A stretch of 64,000 nt of DNA from Acidovorax sp. DW039 (GTDB lineage Bacteria > Pseudomonadota > Gammaproteobacteria > Burkholderiales > Burkholderiaceae_C): contig NZ_AP029019.1 of assembly GCF_037101375.1 (NCBI RefSeq), positions 3,510,001 through 3,574,000 on the forward strand. The letters are read 5' to 3'. The translations under genes and the position numbers were made by a program. This document shows positions 1 through 12,131 of the stretch, piece by piece (position 1 is the stretch's first letter; each line of letters opens with the position of its first letter). The notes beneath the pieces were generated by a model, which was given only the letters and a program-made list of their open reading frames with translations, did no database searches and was not told the DNA's origin.

Positions 1-1022
<1,022 letters not shown>

Positions 1023-2174
1023 TTACTTAATTGACTTAACGACCCAGCGACCAGAGACCTCTACGAGTTCACGATCACAATCAAATTCATCCACTTCGCT
1101 CTCATGTCCGGGCAAAACGCACACCACGGTCTCGCCAGCTCTACGCAGTGAAACGATAGTTTCGTTCAATTCATGATTGACCCACCATGGGGCACGAATC
1201 GCTGGACGAAGAGCCTTGCCCGGCACTACCGAGGCAAGTTGCTTCAAATCCAGGCTGAAGCCAGCGGCAGGTCTGTTGCGACCGAATACAGCGCCAACTT
1301 CATCGTACCGCCCTCCTCTCACCACTGCGTCACTTGCCCCCTCCGCAAAGACAGCAAAGCGCACGCCGCTGTAGTAGGAGTAGCCCCTTAAATCACAAAG
1401 GTCAAAACTGATGCGCTCTGAGGGAAAGGTGGAGGCGAATTCACGTAGCTCATCAATGATGTGCTGAATGCCAGGCATGAAGGACAAAGCTTCGGATGCC
1501 CGCTCCAACACGCTCTCATCACCATATAGGTGAGGTAACGCGAGCAACCCTTGGCGAGTCTGCTCTGGAAGACTCGAAGAAAGTCTCTCCAATTCAGCCG
1601 TATCCTTTCGCACGAGCGCAGCCTGCAACTGCGTACAAAGGCCTTCACTGAGTTCCGCCCCATCAAGTATTTGGCGGACCACACGCACATCAGCAAGATC
1701 AATCGTGAAGTTAAAGAGCCCAGCTACGCGCAAGCACTCAGCCGCCAACGTTAAAGCTTCGACGTCCGCCTCCAAACCCGCATGCCCGTATATTTCAGCG
1801 CCAAACTGAAGAGGTTCGCGCGTCGCATGAGGCTTTTCGGGCCAAGTGTGAAGAACAGGCCCACAGTAGCAGAGCCGGGTCACTCCTCTGCGATTGAGCA
1901 AATGAGCATCTATTCGAGCTACTTGCTGAGTAGTGTCTGCACGCAAACCCATAGAGCGGCCAGAAATCTGATCCACTAATTTGAAGGTTTGCAAATTCAA
2001 AGCCTCGCCAGCCCCTGTAAGCAAAGACTCCAAATGCTCTAATAGGGGAGGGATCACTAGTTCATAACCATAGCCACGCGCAGTATCGAGCAAACCACGA
2101 CGTAACTCTTCGATGTGCCTAGCCTCGGAGGGCAGGACATCGGCAATATGATCCGGGAGGATCCAAGCAGACAT
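1023..2174 (-). CDS. hisZ: ATP phosphoribosyltransferase regulatory subunit HisZ
   Basis: A 383-aa histidyl-tRNA-synthetase paralogue that in the family does not charge tRNA but forms a complex with the short form of HisG, allowing histidine feedback on the first step of histidine synthesis. The class II synthetase-like core is visible: N-terminal [13 protein letters not shown], a central LQFGAEIYG segment, and LRGYSYYSG where HisS has its RGMDYY motif. It ends in a short unique C-terminus. It sits between hflC (126-base gap) and purA (15 bases). The hisG partner is not in this window. True HisS is encoded about 7.3 kb upstream in the same gene block. Confidence 0.93.
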   Translation of the reverse strand: MSAWILPDHIADVLPSEARHIEELRRGLLDTARGYGYELVIPPLLEHLESLLTGAGEALNLQTFKLVDQISGRSMGLRADTTQQVARIDAHLLNRRGVTRLCYCGPVLHTWPEKPHATREPLQFGAEIYGHAGLEADVEALTLAAECLRVAGLFNFTIDLADVRVVRQILDGAELSEGLCTQLQAALVRKDTAELERLSSSLPEQTRQGLLALPHLYGDESVLERASEALSFMPGIQHIIDELREFASTFPSERISFDLCDLRGYSYYSGVRFAVFAEGASDAVVRGGRYDEVGAVFGRNRPAAGFSLDLKQLASVVPGKALRPAIRAPWWVNHELNETIVSLRRAGETVVCVLPGHESEVDEFDCDRELVEVSGRWVVKSIK

Positions 2175-2300
2175 TTGGACAGGTGGGTGCTATTAAAACC
2201 GTGATTCTACCGGGTACACCCTCAAATCCCTCAGGTTGAGAGCCTCACCGCCCAGACAGAGCCCCCCAAAAGCAGTGTTCTCAGCTGAAGTTCGAAGCTT

Positions 2301-3200
2301 TCAGCGCCGTTGAGGGCCCGCACCTTGCCCCTCACGAAGAATTTTAAAGAACTCAGAATTGGCCGGATCAACCAGCATAACGTCTGATTTCTTGCTCAGC
2401 GTCGCCTTGTATGCCTCAAGACTCCGGTAGAAGTGCGCAAACTGGGGATCCTTTCCAAACGCTTCAGCGTAAATCCTAGCGGCTTCCGCATCACCTTCGC
2501 CTTTCACTCTTTGCGCATCTCTGTTGGCGTTAGCTATGGCGATCTCGCGCTGACGATCTGCATCAGCCCGAATTTTCTCGCCTTCTGCAGCTCCGGTGGA
2601 GCGCAGCTCATTAGCAACTCGTTTACGCTCAGCCTCCATTCTTCGATAAACGGACTCAGTGATTGCTTCTACGTAATCCACTCGTGTGATACGCACATCG
2701 ACGACGTCAACACCCCACGGTTTGGAGCCACGGACCGCTGCCAAAACCTCGCGCTTCACATCCTCCATCACGGCCTCACGCTTCAACGAGAGCAACTCTT
2801 TCACAGTCCTCTTGTTGATTTCCTCCTGGAATGCGTTCCTAACGACCCTGTTCAATTGAGCCGCACCCGCCTCCTCATCCAGTCCCACATTGCGGATGTA
2901 CTGAGCGGGATCGGAAATACGCCACCGCACATACCAATCAATGACAACACGCTGCTTCTCAGCCGTGAGCATCGGCTCTGTATCCTTGCTATCCAACGTC
3001 AATAGGCGCTTGTCTATGTAAGAAACATTCTGTAGCGGTGGGGGAAGTTTGAAATTCAGACCTGGCTCTGTAATGACCTCCTTGATTTGACCCAAGGCAT
3101 ACACGACCCCAAACTGCCGCTGGTCAACCACGAAAAACATGGAACTCGCCAGCCCCAAAGCGACGAGTAAAGCCGTAGCAAACAATCCAATTCGATTCAC
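2301..3200 (-). CDS. hflC: HflC, SPFH-domain regulator of FtsH
   Basis: A 299-aa inner-membrane protein that pairs with HflK to form the periplasm-facing HflKC cage around the FtsH protease (family knowledge). An N-terminal membrane segment (about residues 5-24) is followed by an SPFH/band-7 domain (VDQRQFGVVYALG onward) and a charged Ala/Arg-rich coiled-coil region (about 190-250) containing the EGEKIRADADRQR stretch. It starts 9 bases after hflK, so the two are surely cotranscribed. Length matches family members. Confidence 0.96.
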   Translation of the reverse strand: MNRIGLFATALLVALGLASSMFFVVDQRQFGVVYALGQIKEVITEPGLNFKLPPPLQNVSYIDKRLLTLDSKDTEPMLTAEKQRVVIDWYVRWRISDPAQYIRNVGLDEEAGAAQLNRVVRNAFQEEINKRTVKELLSLKREAVMEDVKREVLAAVRGSKPWGVDVVDVRITRVDYVEAITESVYRRMEAERKRVANELRSTGAAEGEKIRADADRQREIAIANANRDAQRVKGEGDAEAARIYAEAFGKDPQFAHFYRSLEAYKATLSKKSDVMLVDPANSEFFKILREGQGAGPQRR

Positions 3201-3209
3201 AACAATCTC

Positions 3210-4550
3210 CTAGCGCACTTCGCGCTCACGGCTACGCCCACTGTCCCGACTTCTCGACTCCGCAGGAGATGGAACGACTACGGGAGAGGGTGTTGTCGAT
3301 GTACCTTGAAGCGTATCGGACCCGTTGGGTACCGATGCGGCGGCACTTTGAATGATCTTGTCCAAGGGCATGTACAGGAGACTTCCGCCCTGACGGGACT
3401 CGACAACCACCTTAGTCACATTCGAGTAAATTTGCTGCATGGCTTCCAGATACATCCGATCTTTGGTCACCTGCGGAGCTTTCTGATACTCGACCAATAC
3501 CGAAGAGAAACGCTGCACATCGCCTTGCGCCTGCGCCACGATTCGAGCTTTATACGCAGCAGACTCCTCCGCCAACCGAGAAGCAGCCCCTACCGCCCGA
3601 GGAATCACGTCATTGGCATATGCCTGAGCTTCGTTTTTTGCTCTTTCCCGCTCCTGACCCGCCTTCAGAACGTCGTCAAACGAAGCTTGCACCTGTTCCG
3701 GCGGTCGAACTCCACCCTGCTGCAAATTGACGCCAACAACCTCCACCCCAACACCATAACGATCAAGAATGGTTTGCATTAATTTGCGCACGCGGGGGGC
3801 AATTTGATCCCGCTCCTCTGAAAGCGCGGTATCCATCCGCATCTTTCCCACAACCTCGCGAACGGCTGTTTCTGCTGCTTGGACAACTGCGTCCCCAGGA
3901 TTCTTGCTTTCGAAGAGCCACGCACGGGCATCGTTAAGACGGTATTGAACAGCAAACTTGATCTCAACAATGTTCTCATCTTCGGTCAGCATGGCCGACT
4001 CACGCAGACCCGTGCTCTTCACGATGGAGTCGCGACCTACATCTGCCGAGCGGATCTGTGTAACAAAAACCAATTCATGCCGCTCGATGGGATACGGTAA
4101 ACGCCAATTGAATCCCGCACCGACCGTTGCTTTGTACTTTCCAAACTGTGTAATGACGGCTTGTTGGCCTTCCTTAACGATAAAAAATCCGGAAGCCATC
4201 CAAACCAGCACCGCGACCCCAGCCAACAATGCAACACCGATACCTGCATTGCGCGCATCAGAAGGTCGCCCTCCGCCCACACCTCCACCACCACCTGAGC
4301 CACCAAAAAGACTGCCAAGTTTACGATTGAGATCTCGCCATAGTTCATCCAAATCCGGCGATTGACCTGCACCACCAGAACCAGGAGCGCGCCCTCGATC
4401 ACCCGAAGTAGGAGGCTTGCGGTCATCAGGTTTGACCTCATCGGCAGGCTTGTCATCCCCCCGACCCCAGCGAGGGTCGTTGAGATTAAAAACTCCCAAT
4501 ATCCTCTGCGGCAAGTAAACACCAAGCGATTTGTAATTTTGGAAAGTCAT
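3210..4550 (-). CDS. hflK: HflK, SPFH-domain regulator of FtsH
   Basis: Partner of HflC. The ATG at 4548-4550 gives 446 aa beginning MTFQNYKSLGVYLPQ and running into the conserved FNLNDPRWGRG segment. Longer in-frame starts (4586, 4676) would overlap hflX, so I prefer 4550, 28 bases after the hflX stop. The N-terminal third is low-complexity (charged, then a Gly-rich run), followed by one membrane helix (NAGIGVALLAGVAVLVWMAS), the SPFH domain and an alanine/glutamate-rich coiled coil. The tail is Ser/Pro/Arg-rich and not conserved. Start position is the main uncertainty. Confidence 0.93.
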   Translation of the reverse strand: MTFQNYKSLGVYLPQRILGVFNLNDPRWGRGDDKPADEVKPDDRKPPTSGDRGRAPGSGGAGQSPDLDELWRDLNRKLGSLFGGSGGGGGVGGGRPSDARNAGIGVALLAGVAVLVWMASGFFIVKEGQQAVITQFGKYKATVGAGFNWRLPYPIERHELVFVTQIRSADVGRDSIVKSTGLRESAMLTEDENIVEIKFAVQYRLNDARAWLFESKNPGDAVVQAAETAVREVVGKMRMDTALSEERDQIAPRVRKLMQTILDRYGVGVEVVGVNLQQGGVRPPEQVQASFDDVLKAGQERERAKNEAQAYANDVIPRAVGAASRLAEESAAYKARIVAQAQGDVQRFSSVLVEYQKAPQVTKDRMYLEAMQQIYSNVTKVVVESRQGGSLLYMPLDKIIQSAAASVPNGSDTLQGTSTTPSPVVVPSPAESRSRDSGRSREREVR

Positions 4551-4578
4551 GCGCACATTCTCTGATTTTCGATGAGAG

Positions 4579-5760
4579 CTACTCATGCATTGTGCCAAGG
4601 TGGTCGTGTGAGATGAGAGATTCAGCTTGCACGCTTGGGGATATCGACTCTCGCCGAAGGAGAACCGCCTTCGCAAGAGCGGTACGCAGCTCCTTGATTC
4701 CGTCTCCAGTACGCGCGCTCACAAACAATCTAGGGGTAACCGTGCCGTCAAGCTCGTAGGTGTCTTGCAATCGGCGCGGAGTCAATTCCATCGACATCAC
4801 ATCCGACTTATTGAAAACCAATATCTGCGGGATGGACGAGGCGCCTATTTCTGACAACACCTGCATTACTTGGATAATTTGCTCAGGAAATGACTCACTT
4901 GAGGCGTCGACCACGTGCAGAAGAAGATCCGCATCCACGGCCTCCTGAAGAGTGGCCTGAAAGGCATCGATCAAGCCATGAGGCAAGTCTCTGATGAAGC
5001 CTACTGTGTCAGACAGCGAAACTGATACCTCAGCTTCAGACAAGTACAGCTGGCGCGTTGTAGTGTCCAAAGTGGCAAACAACTGGTCTGCCGCATATGC
5101 CCGCGCCTTCACGAGCGAATTAAACAAAGTGGACTTGCCAGCATTGGTATAACCAACCAAAGAAACAGAAAAGGCATTTCGACGCTCTCTCTGCCTACGC
5201 TGCGTGGATCGCTGCAATTTGACCCGCTGCAGACGTTCTTTAGTTCTTTTGATCGCATCGCCAATCATTCGACGATCCAACTCAATCTGGGTTTCACCTG
5301 GACCGCCACGAGTGCCAATGCCACCTCGCTGACGCTCCAAGTGAGACCAGCGCCTCACCAACCTGGTACTCAGATACTGCAGTTTTGCCAACTCGACCTG
5401 AAGTTTCCCTTCGTGACTTCGGGCCCTTTGCGCAAATATCTCCAAAATAAGAAACGTCCGATCATTCACCGGCCGCTCTAGATGGCGCTCCAGATTACGT
5501 TGTTGTGCAGGGCTTAGCGCTTGATCAAACAGTACCTCCACAGCGCCGTATGCTTGTATGAGCATACGAATCTCGTCTGCCTTTCCACTACCGACAAACA
5601 AAGCTGCGTCAGGTGCTTTACGTTTGCAAGTTATCTTGGCAACAGGATGGAGTCCCGCGGTTTGAGCCAGCAGGGCGAGTTCCTCCAACTCCGCATCAAA
5701 GTGGGGAGCACCAAGATCAACACCTACCAAAATTACTTTCGGTGCAACAACTAAGGGCAT
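4579..5760 (-). CDS. hflX: HflX ribosome-associated GTPase
   Basis: A 393-aa GTPase of the Obg-HflX superfamily, known to split stalled or heat-damaged ribosomes. The N-terminal ND domain (VGVDLGAPHFDAE onward) is followed by a helical linker containing GGIGTRGGPGETQIE, then the G domain with G1 GYTNAGKST, G3 DTVGF and G4 NKSD, and a short C-terminal domain. Family members are about 370-430 aa, so it is full length. It lies between hfq and hflK, the classic hfq-hflX-hflK-hflC order. A perfect 9-bp inverted repeat separates it from hfq. Confidence 0.96.
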   Translation of the reverse strand: MPLVVAPKVILVGVDLGAPHFDAELEELALLAQTAGLHPVAKITCKRKAPDAALFVGSGKADEIRMLIQAYGAVEVLFDQALSPAQQRNLERHLERPVNDRTFLILEIFAQRARSHEGKLQVELAKLQYLSTRLVRRWSHLERQRGGIGTRGGPGETQIELDRRMIGDAIKRTKERLQRVKLQRSTQRRQRERRNAFSVSLVGYTNAGKSTLFNSLVKARAYAADQLFATLDTTTRQLYLSEAEVSVSLSDTVGFIRDLPHGLIDAFQATLQEAVDADLLLHVVDASSESFPEQIIQVMQVLSEIGASSIPQILVFNKSDVMSMELTPRRLQDTYELDGTVTPRLFVSARTGDGIKELRTALAKAVLLRRESISPSVQAESLISHDHLGTMHE

Positions 5761-5786
5761 GGGTGCACCGCGGGAACGAAATCACA

Positions 5787-5815
5787 CCACATCAGCCCAC
5801 CTCGGTCTGATGTGG
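5787..5815 (-). terminator. Hairpin between hfq and hflX
   Basis: CCACATCAG and CTGATGTGG form a perfect 9-bp stem with an 11-base loop in the 72-base hfq-hflX gap. There is no uninterrupted T run after it on the minus strand (TGTGATTTCG follows). It may be a weak or partial terminator that lowers hflX relative to hfq. Confidence 0.5.
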
Positions 5816-5832
5816 CTGCGATCAGCGAGACA

Positions 5833-6084
5833 CTACGCGTTGGCATCCGCTTCGGATGACTCCGCTGTGGAGAAATTCACTGCACGGCCGGGAACAATCG
5901 TAGAGATGGCGTGCTTGTAGACCATCTGAGTGACTGTGTTACGCAGCAGCACTACATACTGATCAAAAGACTCGATCTGCCCCTGAAGCTTGATGCCATT
6001 CACCAAATAGATGGATACAGGGACATGCTCACGCCGCAAGGCGTTGAGGAATGGATCTTGGAGAAGTTGGCCTTTATTGCTCAC
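5833..6084 (-). CDS. hfq: RNA chaperone Hfq
   Basis: An 83-aa Sm-like hexameric RNA chaperone that helps small RNAs pair with mRNAs. The start is GTG at 6082-6084, giving [20 protein letters not shown]; a GGAG ribosome site lies just upstream, and the longer ATG-started frame would add unconserved residues. The Sm1 region ([21 protein letters not shown]) and Sm2 motif ([10 protein letters not shown]) are intact. The C-terminal tail after position 70 is short and acidic. There are 138 bases between it and der, room for its own promoter. Confidence 0.97.
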   Translation of the reverse strand: MSNKGQLLQDPFLNALRREHVPVSIYLVNGIKLQGQIESFDQYVVLLRNTVTQMVYKHAISTIVPGRAVNFSTAESSEADANA

Positions 6085-6222
6085 GATATGCTCCGTGTTC
6101 AAAAATGTTGTTGTAAAGCAGCACCATACCACACCAAATGAGCTGGAATCCGATGCTGAACATTGCCCCTTGTGATTTCAAGGCAAGTCCTTGCTCTCAT
6201 GGCGTGGCTAAAAAATCAACGC

Positions 6223-7569
6223 TCAGCCTTCAGTCTCGTCCTTGAAAGGATTGTGAGAAGTCTTCATTTCGATGCGCAGGGGTGTTCCCACAAGCCCGAA
6301 CTCCTTCCGAAAACGACTTTCGAGAAATCGCTTGTAAGCAGCCGTCACATGCTCAAGAGAATTGCCGTGGATAACAATCACCGGGGGGTTCATGCCACCC
6401 TGATGCGCATAACGCAGCTTTGGTCGAAACATGCCAGAGCGCTGTGGACTTTGAAACTGAACTGCCTCCTGCAGCAGTCGGGTCAACACTGGCGTGGGCA
6501 TCTTGCAGTTAGCAGCCTTGTAAGCTTGAGCGATAGAGGTCCACAACGGTCCCAACCCCTGTCGTTTCTTGGCCGAGATGAAATGCAAAGACGCAAACTT
6601 CAAGAACGACAGACGAGACTCGATGGAACGCTCCAGCATTTGCCGCTCATAGTCATCCACCGCATCCCATTTATTGATAGCCAAAACAACTGCACGACCA
6701 CTCTCAAGTATGTAGCCTGCGATGTGAGCGTCCTGGTCTGTCACACCTTGCGTGGCATCAAGTAGCAACAGAACCACGTTGGCTGACTCAATCGCCTGCA
6801 ATGTCTTCACCACAGAGAATTTCTCGATAGCCTCAAACACCTTGCCTTTACGACGTAATCCTGCGGTGTCTACCAACTCAAATTTCTGTCCATTTTTCTC
6901 AAATGGGACCGATATGGCATCACGAGTGGTGCCAGGCATATCAAATGCAACTAGTCTTTCCTCGCCTAGCCACGTGTTGATAAGTGTCGATTTACCAACG
7001 TTAGGTCGTCCCGCAACGGCCAGCTTGATTACGTCAGAAGGTGTTGCATCCAGTTCATCCTCCACCGCCTCGGGGATATTGAGCAATTCGAAAGCCTGAT
7101 CAATTAGGTCCCGAATTCCCTGACCATGAGCAGCAGAAACCCCCTGAACTTGACCTAACCCCAGTTCGTAGAATTCAGCCAACTGAAGACCTTCAAGCAT
7201 GCCCTCTGCTTTGTTGGCAACCAACAGACAGGGTTTGCCCAAGCGTCTCAGGTACTTGGCAATATCGTGGTCCTGGGCAGAAACTCCAGCACGGGCATCA
7301 ACGAGAAAGAGTACTACATCAGCTTCGGCTACAGCCTGCTGTGTTTGCTTGGCCATTTCGCGGTAAATACCAGAGGAAGCATCGGGCTCAAAACCACCCG
7401 TATCTACGACGATATATTCTTTCTTCCCCTGTCTTCCGTTGCCGTAATGACGATCTCGGGTCAGGCCTGCAAAATCGGCAACGATGGCGTCGCGAGTCTT
7501 CGTCAGACGGTTGAAGAGCGTCGACTTACCGACATTCGGGCGCCCAACGAGGGCAATAACTGGCTTCAT
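6223..7569 (-). CDS. der: GTPase Der (EngA), 50S ribosome assembly
   Basis: A 448-aa protein with two tandem GTPase domains and a C-terminal KH-like domain, essential for late 50S assembly in bacteria. GRPNVGKST occurs near residues 8-16 and again in the second domain; each domain has its DTxG (DTGGF, DTAGL) and NKxD (NKAE, NKWD) elements. I take the ATG at 7567-7569 (MKPVIALVG); an in-frame TTG 15 bases upstream would overlap the bamB stop and could be an alternative start coupled to bamB. Confidence 0.96.
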   Translation of the reverse strand: MKPVIALVGRPNVGKSTLFNRLTKTRDAIVADFAGLTRDRHYGNGRQGKKEYIVVDTGGFEPDASSGIYREMAKQTQQAVAEADVVLFLVDARAGVSAQDHDIAKYLRRLGKPCLLVANKAEGMLEGLQLAEFYELGLGQVQGVSAAHGQGIRDLIDQAFELLNIPEAVEDELDATPSDVIKLAVAGRPNVGKSTLINTWLGEERLVAFDMPGTTRDAISVPFEKNGQKFELVDTAGLRRKGKVFEAIEKFSVVKTLQAIESANVVLLLLDATQGVTDQDAHIAGYILESGRAVVLAINKWDAVDDYERQMLERSIESRLSFLKFASLHFISAKKRQGLGPLWTSIAQAYKAANCKMPTPVLTRLLQEAVQFQSPQRSGMFRPKLRYAHQGGMNPPVIVIHGNSLEHVTAAYKRFLESRFRKEFGLVGTPLRIEMKTSHNPFKDETEG

Positions 7570-7580
7570 CAAAAACTCAT

Positions 7581-8747
7581 TCAATCTGGACGGAAGCCGT
7601 AAATTGCCCCAGACCGAGTCACAACGACCAAGGTATCAGCCGCCACCACAGGGGCCGCAGCCACGCCAGAGGTATCCGTGGCGACACGATTCAAAGGAGC
7701 GCCATCAGAGCGCCCCAAAAAGTGCACCCAACCATAGTCGTCGCCCACAACCACGGAACGGCCAAGCGCCAAGGGTGCAGTCAGCTTACGCAACTTGAGC
7801 CGATCGGTAGACCACAGTCGAGAACCATCCTCTCTCCGCCAGGCGATAACTTGTCCATTGTTTTCCGTACCGTAAACTGCTTCGGCATCACCATGCACTC
7901 CCTCGGAGCCACTTGCAGACTGCGTCCAAGTCACTGATGCGCGATCACGCAAGACATTTACACACCCAACGGTGGCTTGAAATGCTCGTGCGCACAGGGA
8001 ATCACCAGAGCGACTCACTCTGCCTACCAAGTCCACCAAGCGTTCAACATCGTTGACGCCGCGAGGGCTGGCGAGCGGGACTTCCCAACGGGGGGTACCG
8101 GTATCCGGATTCAGCCCAACCAAACGTCCTGACAACCCCACCACTAAAGTGTCACCAACGGGGACAATGACTCCCGCCTGCTTCAAAACCAGGGTATCGC
8201 TGCTCTGCCGGAGTTGCGTCCACAACTTCTTACCCGTCTGCATGTCGAACGCAAGAACAGAACGGTCTGCGGACAATACAAACACACGCCCCCCGGCAAC
8301 CAATGGTGCTGTGAAGACTTGCGAAGGGAGGGCTTGACGCCAAAGCTCTCGCCCCTCATTCAGGAAGATCAAGACATTTGCACGGGAAACCACCGCAGCA
8401 TATTTGCCATCTCCACCCGCTCCCGCGGACAGCGACTCACCCAGCGTCGCCCTCCAGATATCCCCTCCAGTACGAGCATCGATAGCGGCAACGACACCAT
8501 CGGCCGAACTCAATAACACGCGGTTATCCTGCACCCGCACGTCCATTGCGGGAAGAGCAACAGCACCCACCTTGGAGGTCCATACTTGGCGAACCCCAAG
8601 CAAAGGGACGTTTTCACCCAGATCTGGAGGAGCTACCTTGCTACTCCCCCAGAATGAACAAGCACTCAATAGCGCAGAGAGAACGACAGGCGTCACTCTC
8701 AACCATCTGGACGAAAGAAGAGTAGACATCGAAAGGGTGGATTTCAT
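7581..8747 (-). CDS. bamB: Outer membrane assembly lipoprotein BamB
   Basis: A 388-aa PQQ-type beta-propeller lipoprotein of the BAM complex that folds outer-membrane proteins. The signal peptide ends in a lipobox (ALLSAC, Cys about residue 30). Repeated blade motifs such as [32 protein letters not shown] and [10 protein letters not shown] are visible. Its ATG overlaps the stop of the upstream yfgM-like gene by 4 bases (ATGA), so translation is probably coupled. Placement between yfgM and der is the conserved proteobacterial order. Confidence 0.95.
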   Translation of the reverse strand: MKSTLSMSTLLSSRWLRVTPVVLSALLSACSFWGSSKVAPPDLGENVPLLGVRQVWTSKVGAVALPAMDVRVQDNRVLLSSADGVVAAIDARTGGDIWRATLGESLSAGAGGDGKYAAVVSRANVLIFLNEGRELWRQALPSQVFTAPLVAGGRVFVLSADRSVLAFDMQTGKKLWTQLRQSSDTLVLKQAGVIVPVGDTLVVGLSGRLVGLNPDTGTPRWEVPLASPRGVNDVERLVDLVGRVSRSGDSLCARAFQATVGCVNVLRDRASVTWTQSASGSEGVHGDAEAVYGTENNGQVIAWRREDGSRLWSTDRLKLRKLTAPLALGRSVVVGDDYGWVHFLGRSDGAPLNRVATDTSGVAAAPVVAADTLVVVTRSGAIYGFRPD

Positions 8748-9430
8748 TTTTTAACTTCGGAGGAAGCTACGGTGCCAGGCTGAGCATTCTGCGGATCTAC
8801 GCCTAGAGCATTAAGTTTGACTTCGACAAGACGCCGATATTCCAACCCCTCTTCCAAGCCTTTAAAGGCACGGGTGTATTCGGACACTGCCTCACTTGTT
8901 TTGCCCATCAGCATCAGTACATCACCTCGCCTGTCAGCCGCCACCGCTTCGAACTCCGCAGGGAAATTCGTCTGAAGCAACTTCAGAGCAGCTTCAAACT
9001 CCTTCTGCTCCATCAGGACAGTAGCTTGTCGCAGTTTAGCGACAGCCTTGTAGCCTGCGTCCGATGAATGCTCAGAGATCCAGCCAAGTGCTGCTTTAGC
9101 AGCATCGGGCTTGCCGCTCTCCTGCATGGACTTTGCCAACGCGAAGCCTGCCATGTCAGCTTGCGGGGTACCCGCATATTTCGACTGAAGATCAGCAAAT
9201 GCCTGTTCCAGCCTGCTTTGATCCTTGGCCTGAACAGCAATTTCTACCGCATCCAGGAGCGCTGCAGCTTGCGATGCTTGGCGGTTTTGCCAGTATTGGT
9301 ATCCATTCCACCCAGCAAGACCCGCCATCACAATGACGGCGACGGCGCTGATGGGTGTTCCCCATGTGTTCCAGAAATGCTTGAGCTGGTCAAGCTGTTC
9401 CTGTTCTTCGAGATCTAAGTGATTTGCCAT
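8744..9430 (-). CDS. YfgM/AncA-like TPR membrane protein
   Basis: A 228-aa protein with a cytoplasmic N-terminus (MANHLDLEEQEQLDQLKHFW), one membrane helix (TPISAVAVIVMAGLAG, about residues 25-42) and a periplasmic tetratricopeptide region. This matches YfgM (AncA), a SecYEG-associated protein linked to periplasmic chaperones. The longer frame upstream overlaps hisS and is not conserved in character, so the ATG at 9428-9430, 19 bases after the hisS stop, is chosen. The hisS-yfgM-bamB-der order supports the call. Confidence 0.9.
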   Translation of the reverse strand: MANHLDLEEQEQLDQLKHFWNTWGTPISAVAVIVMAGLAGWNGYQYWQNRQASQAAALLDAVEIAVQAKDQSRLEQAFADLQSKYAGTPQADMAGFALAKSMQESGKPDAAKAALGWISEHSSDAGYKAVAKLRQATVLMEQKEFEAALKLLQTNFPAEFEAVAADRRGDVLMLMGKTSEAVSEYTRAFKGLEEGLEYRRLVEVKLNALGVDPQNAQPGTVASSEVKK

Positions 9431-9449
9431 GAAGATTCTTTTTTCTGGT

Positions 9450-10763
9450 TCAGTGAACTGGACGGGATTGTAGGGTGCTGCCCCAAGAAGCAATTTGGGC
9501 CAAGGGTTGCTCAATCTGCGATCCTTCCCCATCGCGCAACGACTTGACAGCGACCACGTCTCTCTCGAGTTCTGCCTCACCAAACACCAGTGCAAAAGAG
9601 GCACCGCTGGCGTCTGCACGTTTGAACTGAGACTTCATGCTACCCATGCTACCGGCCGCATCAGTGGAGGCATGGATCTGAACGCTCACTCCCAACTCCC
9701 TCAACTGTTCCACTACAGCTATCGCACGAGGCAAAGAGGCTGCATTCGGAACAACCGCATACACATCAGGGGCCACATTCACCTCTGCACGTCCTTGCTC
9801 TTTGAGCAACTCCAGGACCCGCTCCACACCCAGCGCCCACCCCACGGCTGGTGCAGGTTTACCGCCGATTTGCTCCATGAGGTAATCGTAACGGCCACCG
9901 CCACAGATGGTCCCTTGAGAGCCCAACTGATCCGTCACAAACTCAAACACCGTCAAGTTGTAGTAGTCCATACCGCGGACCAGTCGTGGGTTGAGGGTCC
10001 ACGCAACACCATTGGCATCCAGAATGGCTTTAACAGCATTGAAGTGCGACAAGGACTCTTCGCCCAGAAACTCGATCAGTTTCGGGGCTGCATTCACGAT
10101 AGCCTGGAGCGCGGGATTCTTGGTATCAAGAATACGCAAAGGGTTGCTGTACAGGCGCCGCCGTGCCTCCTCATCCAAAGCGTCCATGTGTTGCTCCAGA
10201 TAAGCGATCAAAGCTGCCCTGTGGGCCTGCCGCTCGGCTGGCTGACCCAAGCTATTGAGCTCCAGGCGAACGTTCTGGAGTCCCAGTTCCCGCCACAGGG
10301 CGTTCGCAAGCAAAATCAATTCGGCATCCACCTCAGCGCCTGGAAAACCCAAGGCCTCGGCACCAATCTGGTGGAATTGTCTGTAACGGCCACGCTGAGG
10401 CTTTTCATGCCGAAACATAGGCCCCATGTAGTACAGGCGCTTACCACCGTCGTACAACAAAGAGTTCTCAGCAACGGCACGCACTACACCCGCCGTCGCC
10501 TCAGGTCGGAGAGTGAGCTGCTCACCATTCAGTCGATCCTCAAAGGAGTACATCTCCTTCTCCACAATATCCGTCACCTCACCCAAACCGCGCACAAAGA
10601 GAGCAGTTTGCTCAACGATGGGGGTACGGATGTTGCGATAGGCGTACCGCGCCATGAGGTCTCTCACCTTGGCCTCAAGCCATTCCCATCGAGCCGAGTC
10701 GAGGGGAAGAATGTCATTCATGCCTTTGACGGAAGTGACTTTTTCGGATTTTGAAGAGGCCAT
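9450..10763 (-). CDS. hisS: Histidyl-tRNA synthetase
   Basis: Charges tRNA-His with histidine in the cytosol. From the ATG at 10761-10763 the protein is 437 aa; a GTG six codons upstream (10779-10781) is also possible, and neither has a strong ribosome site. Class II motifs are clear: VKGMNDILP near the N-terminus, motif 2 [21 protein letters not shown], the HisS-specific [14 protein letters not shown] and motif 3 [11 protein letters not shown]. The C-terminal anticodon-binding domain follows. It is in the same strand block as its non-catalytic paralogue hisZ. Confidence 0.96.
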   Translation of the reverse strand: MASSKSEKVTSVKGMNDILPLDSARWEWLEAKVRDLMARYAYRNIRTPIVEQTALFVRGLGEVTDIVEKEMYSFEDRLNGEQLTLRPEATAGVVRAVAENSLLYDGGKRLYYMGPMFRHEKPQRGRYRQFHQIGAEALGFPGAEVDAELILLANALWRELGLQNVRLELNSLGQPAERQAHRAALIAYLEQHMDALDEEARRRLYSNPLRILDTKNPALQAIVNAAPKLIEFLGEESLSHFNAVKAILDANGVAWTLNPRLVRGMDYYNLTVFEFVTDQLGSQGTICGGGRYDYLMEQIGGKPAPAVGWALGVERVLELLKEQGRAEVNVAPDVYAVVPNAASLPRAIAVVEQLRELGVSVQIHASTDAAGSMGSMKSQFKRADASGASFALVFGEAELERDVVAVKSLRDGEGSQIEQPLAQIASWGSTLQSRPVH

Positions 10764-10853
10764 TGCCTTGGAGGTACTCACAAATTTTTTATTAAAAATA
10801 GGTCAATGAAGGCCATGCGCCAAGGCAAAAGACCTTCGCACAAATCAATTGCC

Positions 10854-12131
10854 TCAGGCTACCGCGGCAGCCCCGAAGCGACGTTCAATGTAATCTTCAA
10901 CGATCTGATGGAACTCGGCTGCAATATTGTCGCCGCGCAAGGTCATGGCCTTTTCGCCGTCGATAAATACGGGCGCAGCAGGAGCCTCACCGGTTCCTGG
11001 AAGGCTGATCCCGATGTCAGCGTGCTTACTCTCGCCCGGGCCATTCACAATGCATCCCATCACCGCCACACGCAAACCCTCCACCCCGGGGTACTTCACG
11101 CGCCACACCGGCATCTGCGAGCGCAAGAAATCATCAATTTGCTTGGCCAGCTCTTGGAACGTGGTGCTCGTCGTTCTTCCGCATCCTGGGCAAGCAGTCA
11201 CGCTGGGAACGAAAGCCCTGAGCCCTAACGATTGAAGAATTTCCGACGCAACGACAACCTCCTGGTTACGAGATTCCCCAGGCTGAGGTGTCAATGAAAC
11301 CCGAATGGTGTCTCCGATACCCTCCTGCAAGAGAATGGAGAGTGCAGCGGCGGATGCAACGGTCCCCTTGGTGCCCATTCCTGCCTCAGTCAATCCAAGG
11401 TGAAGGGGGTAGTCGCATCGGCGCGCCAATTCGCGGTAGACACCTATGAGGTCCTGCACACCGCTGACTTTGCAGGAGAGGATGATCTGATTTCCATCCA
11501 TGCCCATCTCTTCGGCACGTTTGGCAGAGTCAATGGCGGAGGAAATCAGCGCTTCATACATGACTTGTCGAGCGTCCCAAGGCTCGGGTCTGCGGCTGTT
11601 TTCATCCATCAAGTGGGCGAGCAGTTCCTGATCCAGACTCCCCCAGTTGACCCCTATGCGTATGGGCTTGTTCCAGCGCATCGCTGCTTCGATCATTTGA
11701 CCGAACTGGCGATCTCGCTTGTCGCCTTTACCCACATTCCCAGGATTGATACGGTACTTGGACAACGCCTCAGCGCAGGCGGGAAACTCAGACAACAACC
11801 GATGCCCGTTGTAGTGAAAGTCACCTACCAAAGGCACTGTTTCACCCATGCGGTCGAGTTGCTCACGAATGTAGGGCACTGCAGCAGCAGCTTCAGGTGT
11901 GTTGACGGTGATGCGAACAAACTCAGAGCCCGCCTGCGCCAATTCCTTGACCTGAATGGCCGTGCCTATGGCGTCAACGGTATCCGTGTTGGTCATGGAC
12001 TGCACACGTACCGGAGCCCCTCCCCCCACCGTGACAACACGGTTACCCCAGACTACGCGGGCTTGGCGAGTACTACGCACCAAGGGAGCCACGAGCGGGA
12101 TGGGCATGCAAACATCCTGCGAATCCATCAT
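10854..12131 (-). CDS. ispG: 4-hydroxy-3-methylbut-2-en-1-yl diphosphate synthase
   Basis: Iron-sulfur enzyme of the MEP isoprenoid pathway that converts ME-cPP to HMBPP. It is 425 aa with the N-terminal TIM-barrel segment ([16 protein letters not shown]) and the C-terminal 4Fe-4S domain, whose cysteines are seen in [10 protein letters not shown] and [10 protein letters not shown]. The extended length relative to the roughly 370-aa E. coli enzyme fits the betaproteobacterial form, which carries an insert in the middle. Its ATGATG start overlaps the rodZ-like gene by 4 bases. Confidence 0.96.
   Translation of the reverse strand: MMDSQDVCMPIPLVAPLVRSTRQARVVWGNRVVTVGGGAPVRVQSMTNTDTVDAIGTAIQVKELAQAGSEFVRITVNTPEAAAAVPYIREQLDRMGETVPLVGDFHYNGHRLLSEFPACAEALSKYRINPGNVGKGDKRDRQFGQMIEAAMRWNKPIRIGVNWGSLDQELLAHLMDENSRRPEPWDARQVMYEALISSAIDSAKRAEEMGMDGNQIILSCKVSGVQDLIGVYRELARRCDYPLHLGLTEAGMGTKGTVASAAALSILLQEGIGDTIRVSLTPQPGESRNQEVVVASEILQSLGLRAFVPSVTACPGCGRTTSTTFQELAKQIDDFLRSQMPVWRVKYPGVEGLRVAVMGCIVNGPGESKHADIGISLPGTGEAPAAPVFIDGEKAMTLRGDNIAAEFHQIVEDYIERRFGAAAVA

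Noticed and set aside
1023-2174. hisZ as a second histidyl-tRNA synthetase
   Set aside because: It lacks the HisS RGMDYY motif and the C-terminal anticodon domain; length and context fit HisZ.
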